Assembly (NCBI RefSeq): GCF_900116285.1
Contig: NZ_FPAJ01000002.1
Location: 1-64,000, forward strand
Direction: 5' to 3'
Length of the DNA: 64,000 nt
From: Sulfitobacter marinus
GTDB lineage: Bacteria; Pseudomonadota; Alphaproteobacteria; Rhodobacterales; Rhodobacteraceae
The position numbers and the translations under genes were made by a program. Under the pieces are notes generated by a model. The model had not been told where the DNA came from. It did no database searches and saw nothing but the letters and a program-made list of their open reading frames with translations. Positions 26,018 through 35,466 of this stretch are shown in pieces. How positions within the stretch are numbered: the stretch's first letter is position 1; every line of letters begins with the position of its first letter.

Positions 26018-27381
26018 GGGGCCGCATACGTCAGCTTTGGCGGTCCATGCCGGTTCGATTGGCGCTGCTTTTGGTGCTGTTGTTTTCAACCGTTAGTTTG
26101 ATCAGCCTTTTGGCCAGCTACGCCGTGACCCAAAATTCGTTTGAAACAGCAATCCGCGCCGATCTTGAACAAGACATCGCCGGGTTTCGGGCCGCGCCGA
26201 ATGCGCGGGCGGTATCCTTGTTGGTGGATGCTGAATCGCGCGATACCGACCCCAGCCGCGTGATCCTCAGCTATATCACACCAAGCGGACAGTTATTCGG
26301 CAACGGGGCCATCGCACGCGACGACGAAGGCTATCACATCGTTTCCCTCGCCAAGGGGCAGGCGCAATATGATGGAGAGTATTTATCGCTGACGATACGG
26401 CTTTACGGGGGGCAGTTGACCGTCGCGCGCAGCCTTGCCCAAGTCGAGGCGTTGCGCGTTGTATTCTTTAACATCCTGTTGCTTAGCCTTTTGCCCACCG
26501 TTCTGATTGCCTTGTCGGGGGGGCTTTACCTCGCGCGGCGCAGCAAACGCCATGTCGAGGTCATTGGCGGTATGTTGGACGATCTGACCAATGGCGATCT
26601 GTCGGCGCGCGTGACAATGGGGCCGCGTTGGGCTGATGATCTGGTGCGCATTGGCGGCAAGCTAAACCAGATGGCCAGCGCGCAAGAGGCGCAGACCCAG
26701 ATGTTGCGGCAGGTATCATCGGATATCGCGCATGATCTGAAGACGCCGATCCAACGGGTTGCCGTGCATCTGGATGATCTGGCCCGCAGCATTCCGCCTG
26801 CGTCAGAGGAAGGCGCATTGCTGGGGCAGGTCCAAGACGAAGTTGCCGGCATCGCATCGGTCTTCCAATCGCTGCTGCAGATTGCTTCGGTGGAATCTGG
26901 GTCGCCCAAGGCGCATTTCGCACCTGTCGATCTGAACGAACTCTGCCGGACTATGACCGAGGTCTATGAACCCGCGGCTACTGCCAATGACCAGTCGTTG
27001 GTTTGCACGGTACCCGATCAAACGGTTCAGGTGGCGGGCGACAAAAACCTGCTGGGGCAGGTGCTTGCAAATCTGGTGGAGAACGCGATGCGCCACACCC
27101 CAAAGGGCAGTGAGATCACGGTAAACCTTGCACAACACGCAGGCCACGCGGTGTTAGAGATCGCAGATAACGGCCCCGGCATTCCGGCGTCTGAGCGTGA
27201 AAACGTGGTGCGGCGTCTGTACCGGCTTGACCGCAGCAGGCACACGCCGGGCAACGGTTTGGGGCTAAGTCTGGTTGAGGGTGTCGTAAAGCTGCACGGC
27301 GGCGATTTGGCATTGCTGGACAATGGGCCGGGCCTAAAGGTCAGGATTGATTTTCCAACATATTCACCTGCGGCAATTTGA
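26014..27381 (+). CDS. Sensor histidine kinase
   Basis: A 455-residue inner-membrane sensor. Two membrane segments (about 15-38 and 148-172) bracket a periplasmic sensor region of about 110 residues, then a HAMP linker (about 175-225), the phospho-acceptor His240 (DIAHDLKTPI) and an HATPase domain with ENAMRH (N-box), DNGPGIP and GNGLGLSLVEG. It is the cognate kinase of the overlapping response regulator. The sensed signal is unknown; the divergent protease points to envelope damage. Confidence 0.93.
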   Translation: MRGRIRQLWRSMPVRLALLLVLLFSTVSLISLLASYAVTQNSFETAIRADLEQDIAGFRAAPNARAVSLLVDAESRDTDPSRVILSYITPSGQLFGNGAIARDDEGYHIVSLAKGQAQYDGEYLSLTIRLYGGQLTVARSLAQVEALRVVFFNILLLSLLPTVLIALSGGLYLARRSKRHVEVIGGMLDDLTNGDLSARVTMGPRWADDLVRIGGKLNQMASAQEAQTQMLRQVSSDIAHDLKTPIQRVAVHLDDLARSIPPASEEGALLGQVQDEVAGIASVFQSLLQIASVESGSPKAHFAPVDLNELCRTMTEVYEPAATANDQSLVCTVPDQTVQVAGDKNLLGQVLANLVENAMRHTPKGSEITVNLAQHAGHAVLEIADNGPGIPASERENVVRRLYRLDRSRHTPGNGLGLSLVEGVVKLHGGDLALLDNGPGLKVRIDFPTYSPAAI

Positions 27382-27407
27382 TATTGTGACACTGGCCAAG
27401 GATTAGA

Positions 27408-27449
27408 TTAGATCTAAGTCCATCAATGCAAAAGCACCCCTTTTGCATT
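27408..27449. promoter_or_regulatory. Palindromes upstream of cydA
   Basis: A 10-bp palindrome TTAGATCTAA (27408-27417) is followed by a perfect inverted repeat AATGCAAAAG (27425-27434) and CTTTTGCATT (27440-27449) with a CACCC spacer. The latter ends 19 bases before the cydA ATG, just ahead of its binding site. It could be a repressor operator, or an RNA hairpin controlling translation of the oxidase. I see no perfect FNR box (TTGAT-N4-ATCAA). Confidence 0.5.
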
Positions 27450-27468
27450 CAATGACGAAAGGTTCGTT

Positions 27469-28884
27469 ATGTTAGATGGGTTTTCTGCCGAGGTTTTGGC
27501 GCGGGTCCAGTTCGCCTTTACCGTATCATTCCACATTATTTTCCCGTCATTCTCGATCGGGTTGGCCAGCTTTCTGGCCGTCCTGAATGCGCTTTGGTTG
27601 TGGACCAAGGACGACACATATCAGGTTCTGTTCGACTACTGGAAAAAGATATTTGCCGTGGCTTTCGGCATGGGCGTCGTGTCGGGCATTGTCATGTCCT
27701 ATCAATTTGGCACCAACTGGGCTGTGTTCTCGGACAAAGCGGGGCCAGTGATCGGGCCGTTGATGGCCTATGAGGTGCTTTCGGCATTCTTTCTTGAGGC
27801 CGGATTTCTCGGCATCATGCTGTTTGGCCTGAAACGCGTGGGGCCGGGGCTGCACATGTTTGCGACCGCAATGGTGGCCTTTGGCACGTTGCTATCGGCC
27901 ACTTGGATCTTGTCGGTGAACAGCTGGATGCAGACACCTGCGGGTTACGGCATCAACGAGGTGGGGCAATATATTCCACTGGATTGGTGGAAGATCGTCT
28001 TTAACCCGTCGTTCCCGTATCGCTTGGTACACATGGTTTTGGCGGCCTATCTGACGACGGCGCTTGTGGTCGGCGCGGTCGGCGCATGGCATTTGTTGAA
28101 AGACAACAAAGGCCCGGCATCGCAACGCATGTTTTCGATGGCGATGTGGATGTTGCTGTTTGTGACGCCGCTGCAAATTGCCGCTGGGGATTTCCACGGC
28201 ATCAACACATTGGAACATCAGCCCGCTAAGGTGATGGCAATGGAAGGCCACTTTGACAGCCATCCGGACGGTGCGCCGCTGATCCTGTTCGGCATCCCGA
28301 ACCAAGCGGAAAAGCGTGTGGACTATGCTGTCGAGGTGCCCAAACTGTCATCACTGATCCTTAAGCATGATCTGGACGCGCCGCTTGCCGGTCTGGATAC
28401 CATCCCTGATGAGGACGAGCCGCCCGTGGCAATCGTGTTCTTTTCGTTCCGGGTGATGGTCGGTTTGGGTTTTGCGATGCTGGGGCTTGGTTTGTGGGGT
28501 GCAGTTATGCGGTGGCGCGGAAAACTACACAGCAGCCCGATGCTGCACCGTGCGGCCATCGTGATGGGGCCGATGGGGTTCGTCGCGGTTCTGGCGGGCT
28601 GGATTACCACCGAAGTTGGCAGGCAGCCGTTCACCATCTACGGGCTTTTACGCACCTCTGACAGTTTGGCACCGGTCAGCGCACCAGCCGTCGCAGCGTC
28701 CCTTACCGCGTTTATTATCGTCTACTTTTTCGTCTTTGGCGCGGGTGTCTATTACATTCTGCGTTTGATGGGGAAACGGCCCAAGGTGGGTGCCACCGAG
28801 GATATTACAGACGGGCCAATTCGCACGGCGGGCACAACCCAGGTCGCGCATAAAGGCCACAAAAACCAGCGCCCAGCGGAATAG
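27469..28884 (+). CDS. cydA: Cytochrome bd / CIO-type quinol oxidase subunit I
   Basis: A 471-residue heme-bearing subunit that oxidises quinol and reduces oxygen at high affinity or under cyanide. The axial His is at 22 (VSFHIIFPSFSIGL). The periplasmic Q-loop is of the short CIO type, consistent with total length. The usually invariant GRQPW motif reads GRQPF here (residues 384-388). It is followed by cydB and a DUF2474 subunit. It is likely expressed under low oxygen or stress, with the upstream palindromes as candidate control sites. Confidence 0.95.
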   Translation: MLDGFSAEVLARVQFAFTVSFHIIFPSFSIGLASFLAVLNALWLWTKDDTYQVLFDYWKKIFAVAFGMGVVSGIVMSYQFGTNWAVFSDKAGPVIGPLMAYEVLSAFFLEAGFLGIMLFGLKRVGPGLHMFATAMVAFGTLLSATWILSVNSWMQTPAGYGINEVGQYIPLDWWKIVFNPSFPYRLVHMVLAAYLTTALVVGAVGAWHLLKDNKGPASQRMFSMAMWMLLFVTPLQIAAGDFHGINTLEHQPAKVMAMEGHFDSHPDGAPLILFGIPNQAEKRVDYAVEVPKLSSLILKHDLDAPLAGLDTIPDEDEPPVAIVFFSFRVMVGLGFAMLGLGLWGAVMRWRGKLHSSPMLHRAAIVMGPMGFVAVLAGWITTEVGRQPFTIYGLLRTSDSLAPVSAPAVAASLTAFIIVYFFVFGAGVYYILRLMGKRPKVGATEDITDGPIRTAGTTQVAHKGHKNQRPAE

Positions 28885-28894
28885 GAGAGATACC

Positions 28895-29902
28895 ATGTTT
28901 GGACTTGAACTTTCTTTCATCTGGGCGGGGCTCATCGCGCTGTCGGTTTTGATCTACGTGATCCTTGACGGGTTTGATTTGGGTGTCGGCCTGCTGTTCC
29001 CACTGTCCAAGGACGAGGAAGAGCGTAACCTGATGATGAATTCGGTCGCGCCGATCTGGGACGGGAATGAAACCTGGCTGGTGCTGGGCGGCGGCGGTCT
29101 TTTCGCTGTTTTCCCGCTGGCCTATGCCACGATCATGCCTGCGCTATACATGCCGATCATCCTGATGCTTCTGGGGTTGGTGTTTCGCGGCGTCGCCTTT
29201 GAATACCGCTGGCGCACGACGCGTTGGAAAGGGCTTTGGGATATCTCATTCTTTGGCGGGTCCTTTGTCGCGGCGTTCTGTCAGGGCATCGCGTTGGGCG
29301 CGCTGGTCCAAGGGATCGAGATTGAAAACCGTGCCTATGCGGGCGGTTGGTGGGATTGGCTGACGCCGTTTTCCATCCTGACCGGCGTCGCGGTGACGAT
29401 GGGCTATGCCATGTTAGGGGCGACTTGGCTAAATATGAAGCTTGAGGGCCGCATTCAGGCCCATATGCGGCGGCTGGCATGGCCCTTTGCCATCGCCACC
29501 GTGGTCTTCATGGGCATCTTCAGTATTTGGACACCGTTTCTGGATGGGGAGTATTACATTCGCTGGTTCGCCTTCCCCACGGCCATCTTTACGTTTCTGG
29601 TGCCTGCCTTGGTTGCTGTTGCTGTTTTCGGACTGTTCCAAGGCCTGCGGCGACACTGGGATGTGACGCCCTTCCTCTGCGCGTTGGCCTTGTTTGTGCT
29701 GGGGTTCATTGGCATCGGCATCAGCTTTTACCCCCATATGGTGCCGCCATCGCTGACCATTGCCGAAGCGGCGGCACCTGACAGCAGTTTGAAGTTCGCA
29801 CTGGTCGGCACATTGGTCTTGCTGCCGATGATCCTGTCTTACACCGCCTACACCTATTGGGTGTTCCGCGGCAAAATTGACCCTGCCGAAGGGTATCACT
29901 GA
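28895..29902 (+). CDS. cydB: Cytochrome bd / CIO-type quinol oxidase subunit II
   Basis: A 335-residue membrane subunit with about eight to nine hydrophobic segments, typical of CydB. The family N-terminus reads YVILDGFDLGVGLLFP, and SVAPIWDGNETWLVLGGGGLF follows. The start at 28895 has GGAGAG upstream and lies ten bases after the cydA stop. Its own stop overlaps the start of the small third subunit by one base. Confidence 0.95.
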   Translation: MFGLELSFIWAGLIALSVLIYVILDGFDLGVGLLFPLSKDEEERNLMMNSVAPIWDGNETWLVLGGGGLFAVFPLAYATIMPALYMPIILMLLGLVFRGVAFEYRWRTTRWKGLWDISFFGGSFVAAFCQGIALGALVQGIEIENRAYAGGWWDWLTPFSILTGVAVTMGYAMLGATWLNMKLEGRIQAHMRRLAWPFAIATVVFMGIFSIWTPFLDGEYYIRWFAFPTAIFTFLVPALVAVAVFGLFQGLRRHWDVTPFLCALALFVLGFIGIGISFYPHMVPPSLTIAEAAAPDSSLKFALVGTLVLLPMILSYTAYTYWVFRGKIDPAEGYH

Positions 29903-30012
29903 TGGGGCGCAACTGGCTGTCCAGAACCGGGTGGTTTGTGCTGATCTGGGTGCTAAGCGTGCTGGCCCTTGGTATTGTCGCCTATGCGATCCGGTTGGCG
30001 ATTGTCCCGTAA
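29902..30012 (+). CDS. DUF2474-type small cytochrome bd subunit
   Basis: A 36-residue protein starting on the last base of the cydB stop. It has a basic, Trp-containing N-terminus (MGRNWLSRTGWF) and one membrane helix (about 11-30). Size, composition and position match DUF2474 proteins that follow CIO-type cydAB. They play a part analogous to CydX, probably stabilising the heme environment. It is too short for many gene finders. Confidence 0.8.
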   Translation: MGRNWLSRTGWFVLIWVLSVLALGIVAYAIRLAIVP

Positions 30013-30127
30013 CGCAAGGTAATTAAGCGGATTGGCATCGGGCCAGCGGACGGGGTTGCAAAACCGCCGATCCTCTGGCCCTTTTGCGTCCAGATTTATT
30101 GACGGACCAGCCCGAGGAATTCCCCCC

Positions 30128-31093
30128 ATGCGCGCCATGCAAGTCACCGCCTATGATCAGCCGCTTAGTCTGCAAGACCTCAAGGTGCCAACGCCTGGCC
30201 CCGGTGAGGTATTGGTGAAGGTTGAAACCTGCGGTTTGAACTTTGGCGATCTGCTGCTGATCAAGGGGACCTATCAGGAAAAGCCAGCGCTGCCGTTTAC
30301 CTTGGGGATGGAATTGGCCGGAACCGTGACGGCGGTGGGCAAAGGGGTACAGGGCCTCGCAGTGGGCCAGCGCATCGCAGCCTACAGCGGCTTTCACGGC
30401 TTGGCAGAATACGCCGTGGTTCCCGCTGACATTTGCGTGGCCATTCCGGACGAGATGAACGCCGTCGATGCGGCAGCCTTTCTGATCGCTTATGGCACCA
30501 GCCACGTGGCGCTAGACTATAAGGCGCGGTTGCAACCCGGTGAACGGCTTTTGGTTCTGGGCGCATCGGGCGGTGTGGGTCTGACGGCGGTTGAACTGGG
30601 CAAGCTGATGGGGGCGGAGGTCATCGCCTGCGCCCGCGGTCAGGCCAAGCTGGATATTTGCCGCGCGGCGGGCGCGGACCATCTGATTGATTCCGAAGTT
30701 GATGACATCCGCGAAGTCGTCAAATCACTGGGCGGTGCCGACGTGGTCTATGACCCGATTGGCGGTGATCAGTTCAAGGCTGCCATGCGCGCCTGCAACC
30801 CCGAGGCACGATTGCTGCCGCTTGGCTTTGCCTCGGGCGAGGTGCCGCAGATCCCCGCGAATATCGTCATGGTGAAGAACCTGAATATCCTTGGCCTGTT
30901 CTGGGGCGGGTATAAAAAATTCAATCCCAAGGTGTTGACCGACAGCTTTAGAACGCTGATTGATTGGTATGTTGCGGGCAAGTTGAAGCCCCATGTCAGC
31001 CATGTGTTGCCGTTGGAACAGGCGAACGAGGCGCTGGAGCTGCTGCGCAGCCGCAAGGCAACCGGTAAGGTTATTGTGCGCGTATCAGATTAA
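30128..31093 (+). CDS. NADPH:quinone oxidoreductase family protein
   Basis: A 321-residue zinc-free medium-chain reductase (QOR type). A GroES-like N-domain (to about 120) precedes a Rossmann domain with LGASGGVGLTAVELGKLMGA as the nucleotide-binding region. No catalytic or structural zinc Cys clusters are seen. GAGGAA precedes the start at 30128. It converges on the DMT transporter gene, and the two stop codons overlap by 4 bases. Confidence 0.9.
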   Translation: MRAMQVTAYDQPLSLQDLKVPTPGPGEVLVKVETCGLNFGDLLLIKGTYQEKPALPFTLGMELAGTVTAVGKGVQGLAVGQRIAAYSGFHGLAEYAVVPADICVAIPDEMNAVDAAAFLIAYGTSHVALDYKARLQPGERLLVLGASGGVGLTAVELGKLMGAEVIACARGQAKLDICRAAGADHLIDSEVDDIREVVKSLGGADVVYDPIGGDQFKAAMRACNPEARLLPLGFASGEVPQIPANIVMVKNLNILGLFWGGYKKFNPKVLTDSFRTLIDWYVAGKLKPHVSHVLPLEQANEALELLRSRKATGKVIVRVSD

Positions 31094-32070
31094 CCGTTGC
31101 GCAGTGGCAGTTTGCGCAAGGATGCGCGGGCCTTTTGACGTTCGCGCAGAAACACGAACAACCCCGACCCCAAGATCAACGCGATGCCAATCCAGACTTC
31201 CCACTGGGGCAAGTCGCCAAAGATCACCAGCCCCCAGAACACCGCCAGCGGCAGGCCGATGTATTCGAACGGGGCTACGGTGGCCACGTCGGCAATGCGG
31301 TAGGCTTGGCTTAGGCAATAGCCGATCACGGCGGCGTTCAGGCCCAGACCTAAGAACACCCAGAAGTCGCCCGTATCTGGCCAAACCCATGCGCGCAGCA
31401 GAAACTGCATGGACGGCGCGCTGCCATCGGTGGCAAAGCGGCCATCGCCTGCGACAATAAAGAACCCGATCGAGACAACTAAGAACGTGCCTTGGATATA
31501 GATTGCTAATGCCGACGCCTTGCTGTGCACGCCAAGCTTGCGGGTCATCACCTGGTTCAACGCATAAGTCAGCGCAGCCACGACAGGCAGCAACAGCACC
31601 ACCCGCGAGGTTTGCATGCTTTCAGCATCCGCCCAAGGGCGCTGCATGATGACGACCCCCAAAAAGCCGACCGCGACCGCGCTCAACCGCATAATGCCTA
31701 CTTTTTCGCCAAGGATCGGTATCGATAGCAATGTGATGAAAAGCGGTGCCACAAAAAATAGTGCGGTCGCATCGGCTAAGGGCAAGGCCGCCAAGGCCAG
31801 AAAGAAGGTCATATTCGCGATGACCACAAAGAGGCCGCGTACAAGATGCCAATGCCATTGCGAGGTCTTTAGAATGCGCCACCCGCCTTCGAGTTGAACA
31901 AAACCAAGGCCGAACAGAATCCCGATAAAGGCCCGCGCAAAGACGATTTCATGCAAAGGATAGCCACCTGACAACTGCTTTATCAGCATGTCGTTGATCG
32001 AAATGGCGAACACGCCCGCAAAGATAAAGGCGATTGCTGCGCTGGATTGGCTCTGTGCATTTGCATTCAT
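31090..32070 (-). CDS. EamA/DMT family transporter
   Basis: A 326-residue inner-membrane protein with ten hydrophobic segments arranged as two EamA repeats (about 10-145 and 160-305). Family members export amino acids, purines or other metabolites. The C-terminus is basic (FLRERQKARASLRK). It is divergent from the CoxG-like gene with about 110 bases between starts. The substrate is unknown. Confidence 0.9.
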   Translation of the reverse strand: MNANAQSQSSAAIAFIFAGVFAISINDMLIKQLSGGYPLHEIVFARAFIGILFGLGFVQLEGGWRILKTSQWHWHLVRGLFVVIANMTFFLALAALPLADATALFFVAPLFITLLSIPILGEKVGIMRLSAVAVGFLGVVIMQRPWADAESMQTSRVVLLLPVVAALTYALNQVMTRKLGVHSKASALAIYIQGTFLVVSIGFFIVAGDGRFATDGSAPSMQFLLRAWVWPDTGDFWVFLGLGLNAAVIGYCLSQAYRIADVATVAPFEYIGLPLAVFWGLVIFGDLPQWEVWIGIALILGSGLFVFLRERQKARASLRKLPLRNG

Positions 32071-32178
32071 ATCGAAGACCTATCAGCTATACACACCCTG
32101 TCCAGCGTGTTTCCGTCTTGGCCTGCGTATTGCAACTGGGCTAGGCTTGCGGAAATATCGCCTCAGGAGGATACGCCA

Positions 32179-32694
32179 ATGCAAATGTCAGACACGCGCC
32201 AGATCGCGGCCAGCCCAGACGAGGTTTACGCAGCATTGCTGGACCCCGATATGCTGATCCAATGTGTGCCCGGTGCGACCGAAGTCACCGGATCGCCCGA
32301 AGAGGGCTTTGAGGCGACCGTGGTGCAAAAGGTCGGACCGGTCAAAGCGACCTTTAAGGGCCAAGTTGCAATGTCTGATTTGGTGCCGGGGCAATCGCTT
32401 AAGATCAGCGGCGAAGGCAAGGGCGGCGCAGCAGGCTTTGCCAAGGGCGGTGCAGATGTCAGGCTGTTGGCCAAGGATGGTGGGACGGAATTGAGCTATG
32501 ACGTGGAGGCCAAGGTCGGCGGCAAGCTGGCGCAGCTTGGTAGCCGGATCATTGATGGGTTCGCCAAGAAAATGGCCGATCAGTTCTTTAACAACTTGCA
32601 AGAAGCCCTTGAAGGACCTGCCGACGCGGATGCAGAGGATGTCGTAGCGGAGGCCCCTAAAAAGAAAGGTTGGTTTGGTCGGGAAAAGTCCTGA
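32179..32694 (+). CDS. CoxG-like SRPBCC family protein
   Basis: A 171-residue protein of the carbon-monoxide-dehydrogenase subunit G family (SRPBCC fold). The core runs from residue 3 to about 145 (ASPDEVYAALLDPDMLIQCV, then GSRIIDGFAKKMADQFF), with a short acidic and then basic tail ending KKKGWFGREK. AGGAGG lies nine bases before the start. No coxSML genes are near, so CO oxidation cannot be inferred. CoxG is thought to bring CO dehydrogenase to the membrane; here the partner is unknown. Confidence 0.85.
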   Translation: MQMSDTRQIAASPDEVYAALLDPDMLIQCVPGATEVTGSPEEGFEATVVQKVGPVKATFKGQVAMSDLVPGQSLKISGEGKGGAAGFAKGGADVRLLAKDGGTELSYDVEAKVGGKLAQLGSRIIDGFAKKMADQFFNNLQEALEGPADADAEDVVAEAPKKKGWFGREKS

Positions 32695-32754
32695 ACTAAC
32701 CCCCTGTTATCTCGGCTCTAATCAGTTTAGCTTTCGGGAAAATTCCCGGAGACT

Positions 32755-33687
32755 ATGATGTCTGATATTGTCGAAATCTATGATTTGCGCAAAGCCTATG
32801 ATGACGGGTTCGAGGCGCTTAAAGGTGTCACGCTCAACATCAAGAAGGGTGAGATTCTCGCGCTTCTTGGCCCCAATGGTGCGGGTAAAACGACCCTTAT
32901 TTCAACGGTTTGCGGCATCACCACATCGACCAGTGGCAGCGTGAAGGTAGACGGCCACGACACGGTATCCGACTACCGCGCGGCGCGGTCGATGATCGGT
33001 TTGGTCCCCCAAGAGATCAACCTTGAGCCGTTTGAGACGGTGATGAGCACCGTAAGGTTTTCGCGCGGCTTGTTTGGCAAACCCAAAAATGACGTGGCGC
33101 TGGAAAATATCCTCAAGCAACTGTCACTCTGGGACAAGAAAGACACCCAGATTCGGGCGTTGTCGGGGGGCATGAAACGCCGTGTGTTGATCGCAAAAGC
33201 GCTGGCGCATGACCCGCGCGTTTTGTTCTTGGACGAACCGACTGCTGGCGTGGACGTGGAATTGCGTCGTGACATGTGGGAGATCGTGGCCGAGTTGAAA
33301 GCCGACGGCGTGACGATCATCCTGACCACCCACTATATCGAGGAAGCCGAAGCAATCGCAGACCGTATCGGCGTGATCGCCCATGGCGAATTGCTGCTGG
33401 TCGAGGACAAAGACAAGCTGATGGCGCGCATGGGCAAAAAGCAACTGACCGTGCAGCTGTCCAAGCCGATTAAGAAGCTACCGGCCCGCTTGAAGTCTGA
33501 CGCATTGGTGCTGGCATCCGATGGGGCAAGCCTGATCTATACATATGATACACGCGCCGAACGCACGGGCATTACCAAATTGCTGTCTGATGTTGCCGCG
33601 GCGGGTCTTGTGCTGACCGATATTGAAACGTCCCAAAGCAGTCTGGAAGACATCTTTGTGGATCTGGTAAAGGAGGATGCAGCATGA
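32755..33687 (+). CDS. ABC-2 type exporter ATP-binding protein
   Basis: A 310-residue ATPase: Walker [10 protein letters not shown] (39-47), signature LSGGMKRR (about 139-146), Walker [12 protein letters not shown], and a C-terminal extension of about 80 residues often seen in YadG/NodI-type exporters. Start is ATG 32755 or the adjacent ATG 32758, with GGAG upstream. It overlaps the permease gene by 4 bases. The exported compound is unknown. Confidence 0.93.
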   Translation: MMSDIVEIYDLRKAYDDGFEALKGVTLNIKKGEILALLGPNGAGKTTLISTVCGITTSTSGSVKVDGHDTVSDYRAARSMIGLVPQEINLEPFETVMSTVRFSRGLFGKPKNDVALENILKQLSLWDKKDTQIRALSGGMKRRVLIAKALAHDPRVLFLDEPTAGVDVELRRDMWEIVAELKADGVTIILTTHYIEEAEAIADRIGVIAHGELLLVEDKDKLMARMGKKQLTVQLSKPIKKLPARLKSDALVLASDGASLIYTYDTRAERTGITKLLSDVAAAGLVLTDIETSQSSLEDIFVDLVKEDAA

Positions 33688-34445
33688 ACTGGATCGCTGT
33701 TTCATCCATCTATAAATTCGAGATGACCCGCTTTTTCCGGACGATCACGCAAAGCTTTGTTTCGCCGGTCTTGTCGACATCGCTGTATTTTGTCGTCTTC
33801 GGTGCCGCCATCGGCAGCCGCATTCAAGAAGTCGAAGGCATCAGCTATGGGGCATTCATCGTGCCGGGCCTGATCATGCTGAGCGTCATTACACAGTCGA
33901 TTTCGAACGCGTCCTTTGGCATCTATTTTCCCAAATTTATTGGCACAGTGTTTGAACTGCTGTCGGCACCGATCAACTTTATCGAGATCGTGCTGGGCTA
34001 TGTTGGCGCTGCTGCGACCAAGGCGCTGTTCATCGGGGTTATCATTCTGGGTACGGCGTTCTTTTTTGTCGATATCACGATCCAGCACCCCGTCTGGATG
34101 GTTCTGTTTCTGGTGCTGACCTGTGTCAGCTTTTCCTTGTTTGGTTTTATCATCGGGATTTGGGCCGGCAATTTTGAACAGCTTCAATTGGTGCCGCTCT
34201 TGATCATCACACCGCTCGTGTTTTTGGGCGGGTCGTTTTATTCGATCACGATGTTGCCGCCTGTTTGGCAGGTGATCTCGCATTTCAATCCGGTGGTTTA
34301 TTTGATCTCGGGGTTCCGCTGGTCCTTTTTCGGGGCGGCGGATGTACCGATTTTGATCAGCCTCTGCGCGATTGCCGGGTTCACTGCGCTATGTCTCGCC
34401 GTGATTTGGTGGATTTTCCGCACCGGGTGGCGGATTCGGCAATAA
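33684..34445 (+). CDS. ABC-2 type exporter permease
   Basis: A 253-residue ABC-2 membrane protein with six hydrophobic segments, of the YadH/NodJ kind. [23 protein letters not shown] is the conserved region before the last helices. It pairs with the upstream ATPase through an ATGA overlap to form a homodimeric-type exporter. Confidence 0.92.
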   Translation: MNWIAVSSIYKFEMTRFFRTITQSFVSPVLSTSLYFVVFGAAIGSRIQEVEGISYGAFIVPGLIMLSVITQSISNASFGIYFPKFIGTVFELLSAPINFIEIVLGYVGAAATKALFIGVIILGTAFFFVDITIQHPVWMVLFLVLTCVSFSLFGFIIGIWAGNFEQLQLVPLLIITPLVFLGGSFYSITMLPPVWQVISHFNPVVYLISGFRWSFFGAADVPILISLCAIAGFTALCLAVIWWIFRTGWRIRQ

Positions 34446-34498
34446 GTATCGTGAGGTCCTTCTTGTTTGAGAACGATACGCGTTCTACATGGAAGAGT

Positions 34499-35296
34499 AT
34501 GAGAAAATACATCCCCTTTATGTCGTCGCACCCCGTCGTTGCGGTTGTTCGTCTGTCTGGCGTGATTGGCGGCCGTGGTCGCGGCGCTTTGAACGATGAA
34601 AGCATCGGACCCGTCCTAGAAAAAGCGTTCCGGCGCGGCAAACCAGCGGCGGTCGCCCTTGAAATCAGTTCCCCCGGCGGGAGCCCGGTGCAGTCGTCTT
34701 TGATCGGGGCGCGGATCAGACGTCTGGCTGCAGAAAAAGACATTCCCGTCATCGCCTTTGTCGAAGATGTGGCTGCCTCAGGCGGGTACTGGCTGGCGGC
34801 GGCGGCGGATGAAATCTATGGCGACCCAAGTTCGATTGTTGGTTCAATCGGTGTGATCTCGTCTTCCTTTGGAGTGAACGAACTGATCAACCGCCACGGC
34901 ATCGAACGGCGCGTTTACACCGCCGGGCAGTCCAAATCGATGCTTGACCCGTTCCGCCCCGAAAAGGCCGAAGACGTCGCGCGATTGAAAGCCTTGCTTG
35001 GCGATATTCACACCAATTTCATCGATCACGTCACAGAGCGGCGCGGCGACAAACTGGATACAGAAACGGATTTGTTCACCGGCGAAATCTGGTTGGCCAA
35101 ACGTGCCACCGAATTGGGGCTGATCGACGGCATTGGCCACCTGCAGCCCATGCTTAAGGAACGCTTTGGCGATAAGGTGAAATTCGCACGCTACGGCAGC
35201 AGGAGAGGCCTGTTGTCACGGTTTGGTGCGCAGATTATAGGCGATGCCATAGGCGGCATTGATGAACATGCTGCCTATGCGAAATTCGGCCTGTAG
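34499..35296 (+). CDS. sppA: Small S49 peptidase (SppA/SohB family)
   Basis: A 265-residue member of the signal-peptide-peptidase A family, which digests membrane remnants of signal peptides. Nucleophile Ser94 is in AASGGYW and the general-base Lys146 in AGQSKSML; their spacing of 52 residues matches the single-domain B. subtilis type. It lacks a clear N-terminal membrane anchor. The start at 34499 has GGAAGAG upstream; longer readings overlap the permease gene. It is followed two bases later by a tiny zinc-ribbon membrane protein. Confidence 0.88.
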   Translation: MRKYIPFMSSHPVVAVVRLSGVIGGRGRGALNDESIGPVLEKAFRRGKPAAVALEISSPGGSPVQSSLIGARIRRLAAEKDIPVIAFVEDVAASGGYWLAAAADEIYGDPSSIVGSIGVISSSFGVNELINRHGIERRVYTAGQSKSMLDPFRPEKAEDVARLKALLGDIHTNFIDHVTERRGDKLDTETDLFTGEIWLAKRATELGLIDGIGHLQPMLKERFGDKVKFARYGSRRGLLSRFGAQIIGDAIGGIDEHAAYAKFGL

Positions 35297-35298
35297 AT

Positions 35299-35466
35299 AT
35301 GGTTCTTAAGATCGTTCTGCTGTTTCTGGTCGCGATGGGTGTCCTTGCCTGGTTTGGTAAGATGCATTGGATTGGCGGCAAACGGTTCAGTCAATCAAAG
35401 TGCAAGTTCTGCGGTCGTTACCGCATTGGTAAAGGCCCCTGTGGCTGTGGGGGTAAAAGCGGATGA
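35299..35466 (+). CDS. Small membrane protein with zinc-ribbon-like Cys
   Basis: A 55-residue protein, unrecognised by name. Residues 3-20 form one membrane helix, followed by a basic tail with CKFC (35-38) and CGC (48-50), spaced like a treble zinc ribbon. It starts two bases after the S49 peptidase stop and overlaps the exchanger gene by ATGA, so it belongs to the same transcription unit. Strong coupling on both sides argues that it is real despite its size. Confidence 0.75.
   Translation: MVLKIVLLFLVAMGVLAWFGKMHWIGGKRFSQSKCKFCGRYRIGKGPCGCGGKSG

Noticed and set aside
32179-32694. Carbon monoxide oxidation locus
   Set aside because: The CoxG-like gene stands alone with no coxS, coxM or coxL, so CO metabolism is not supported.
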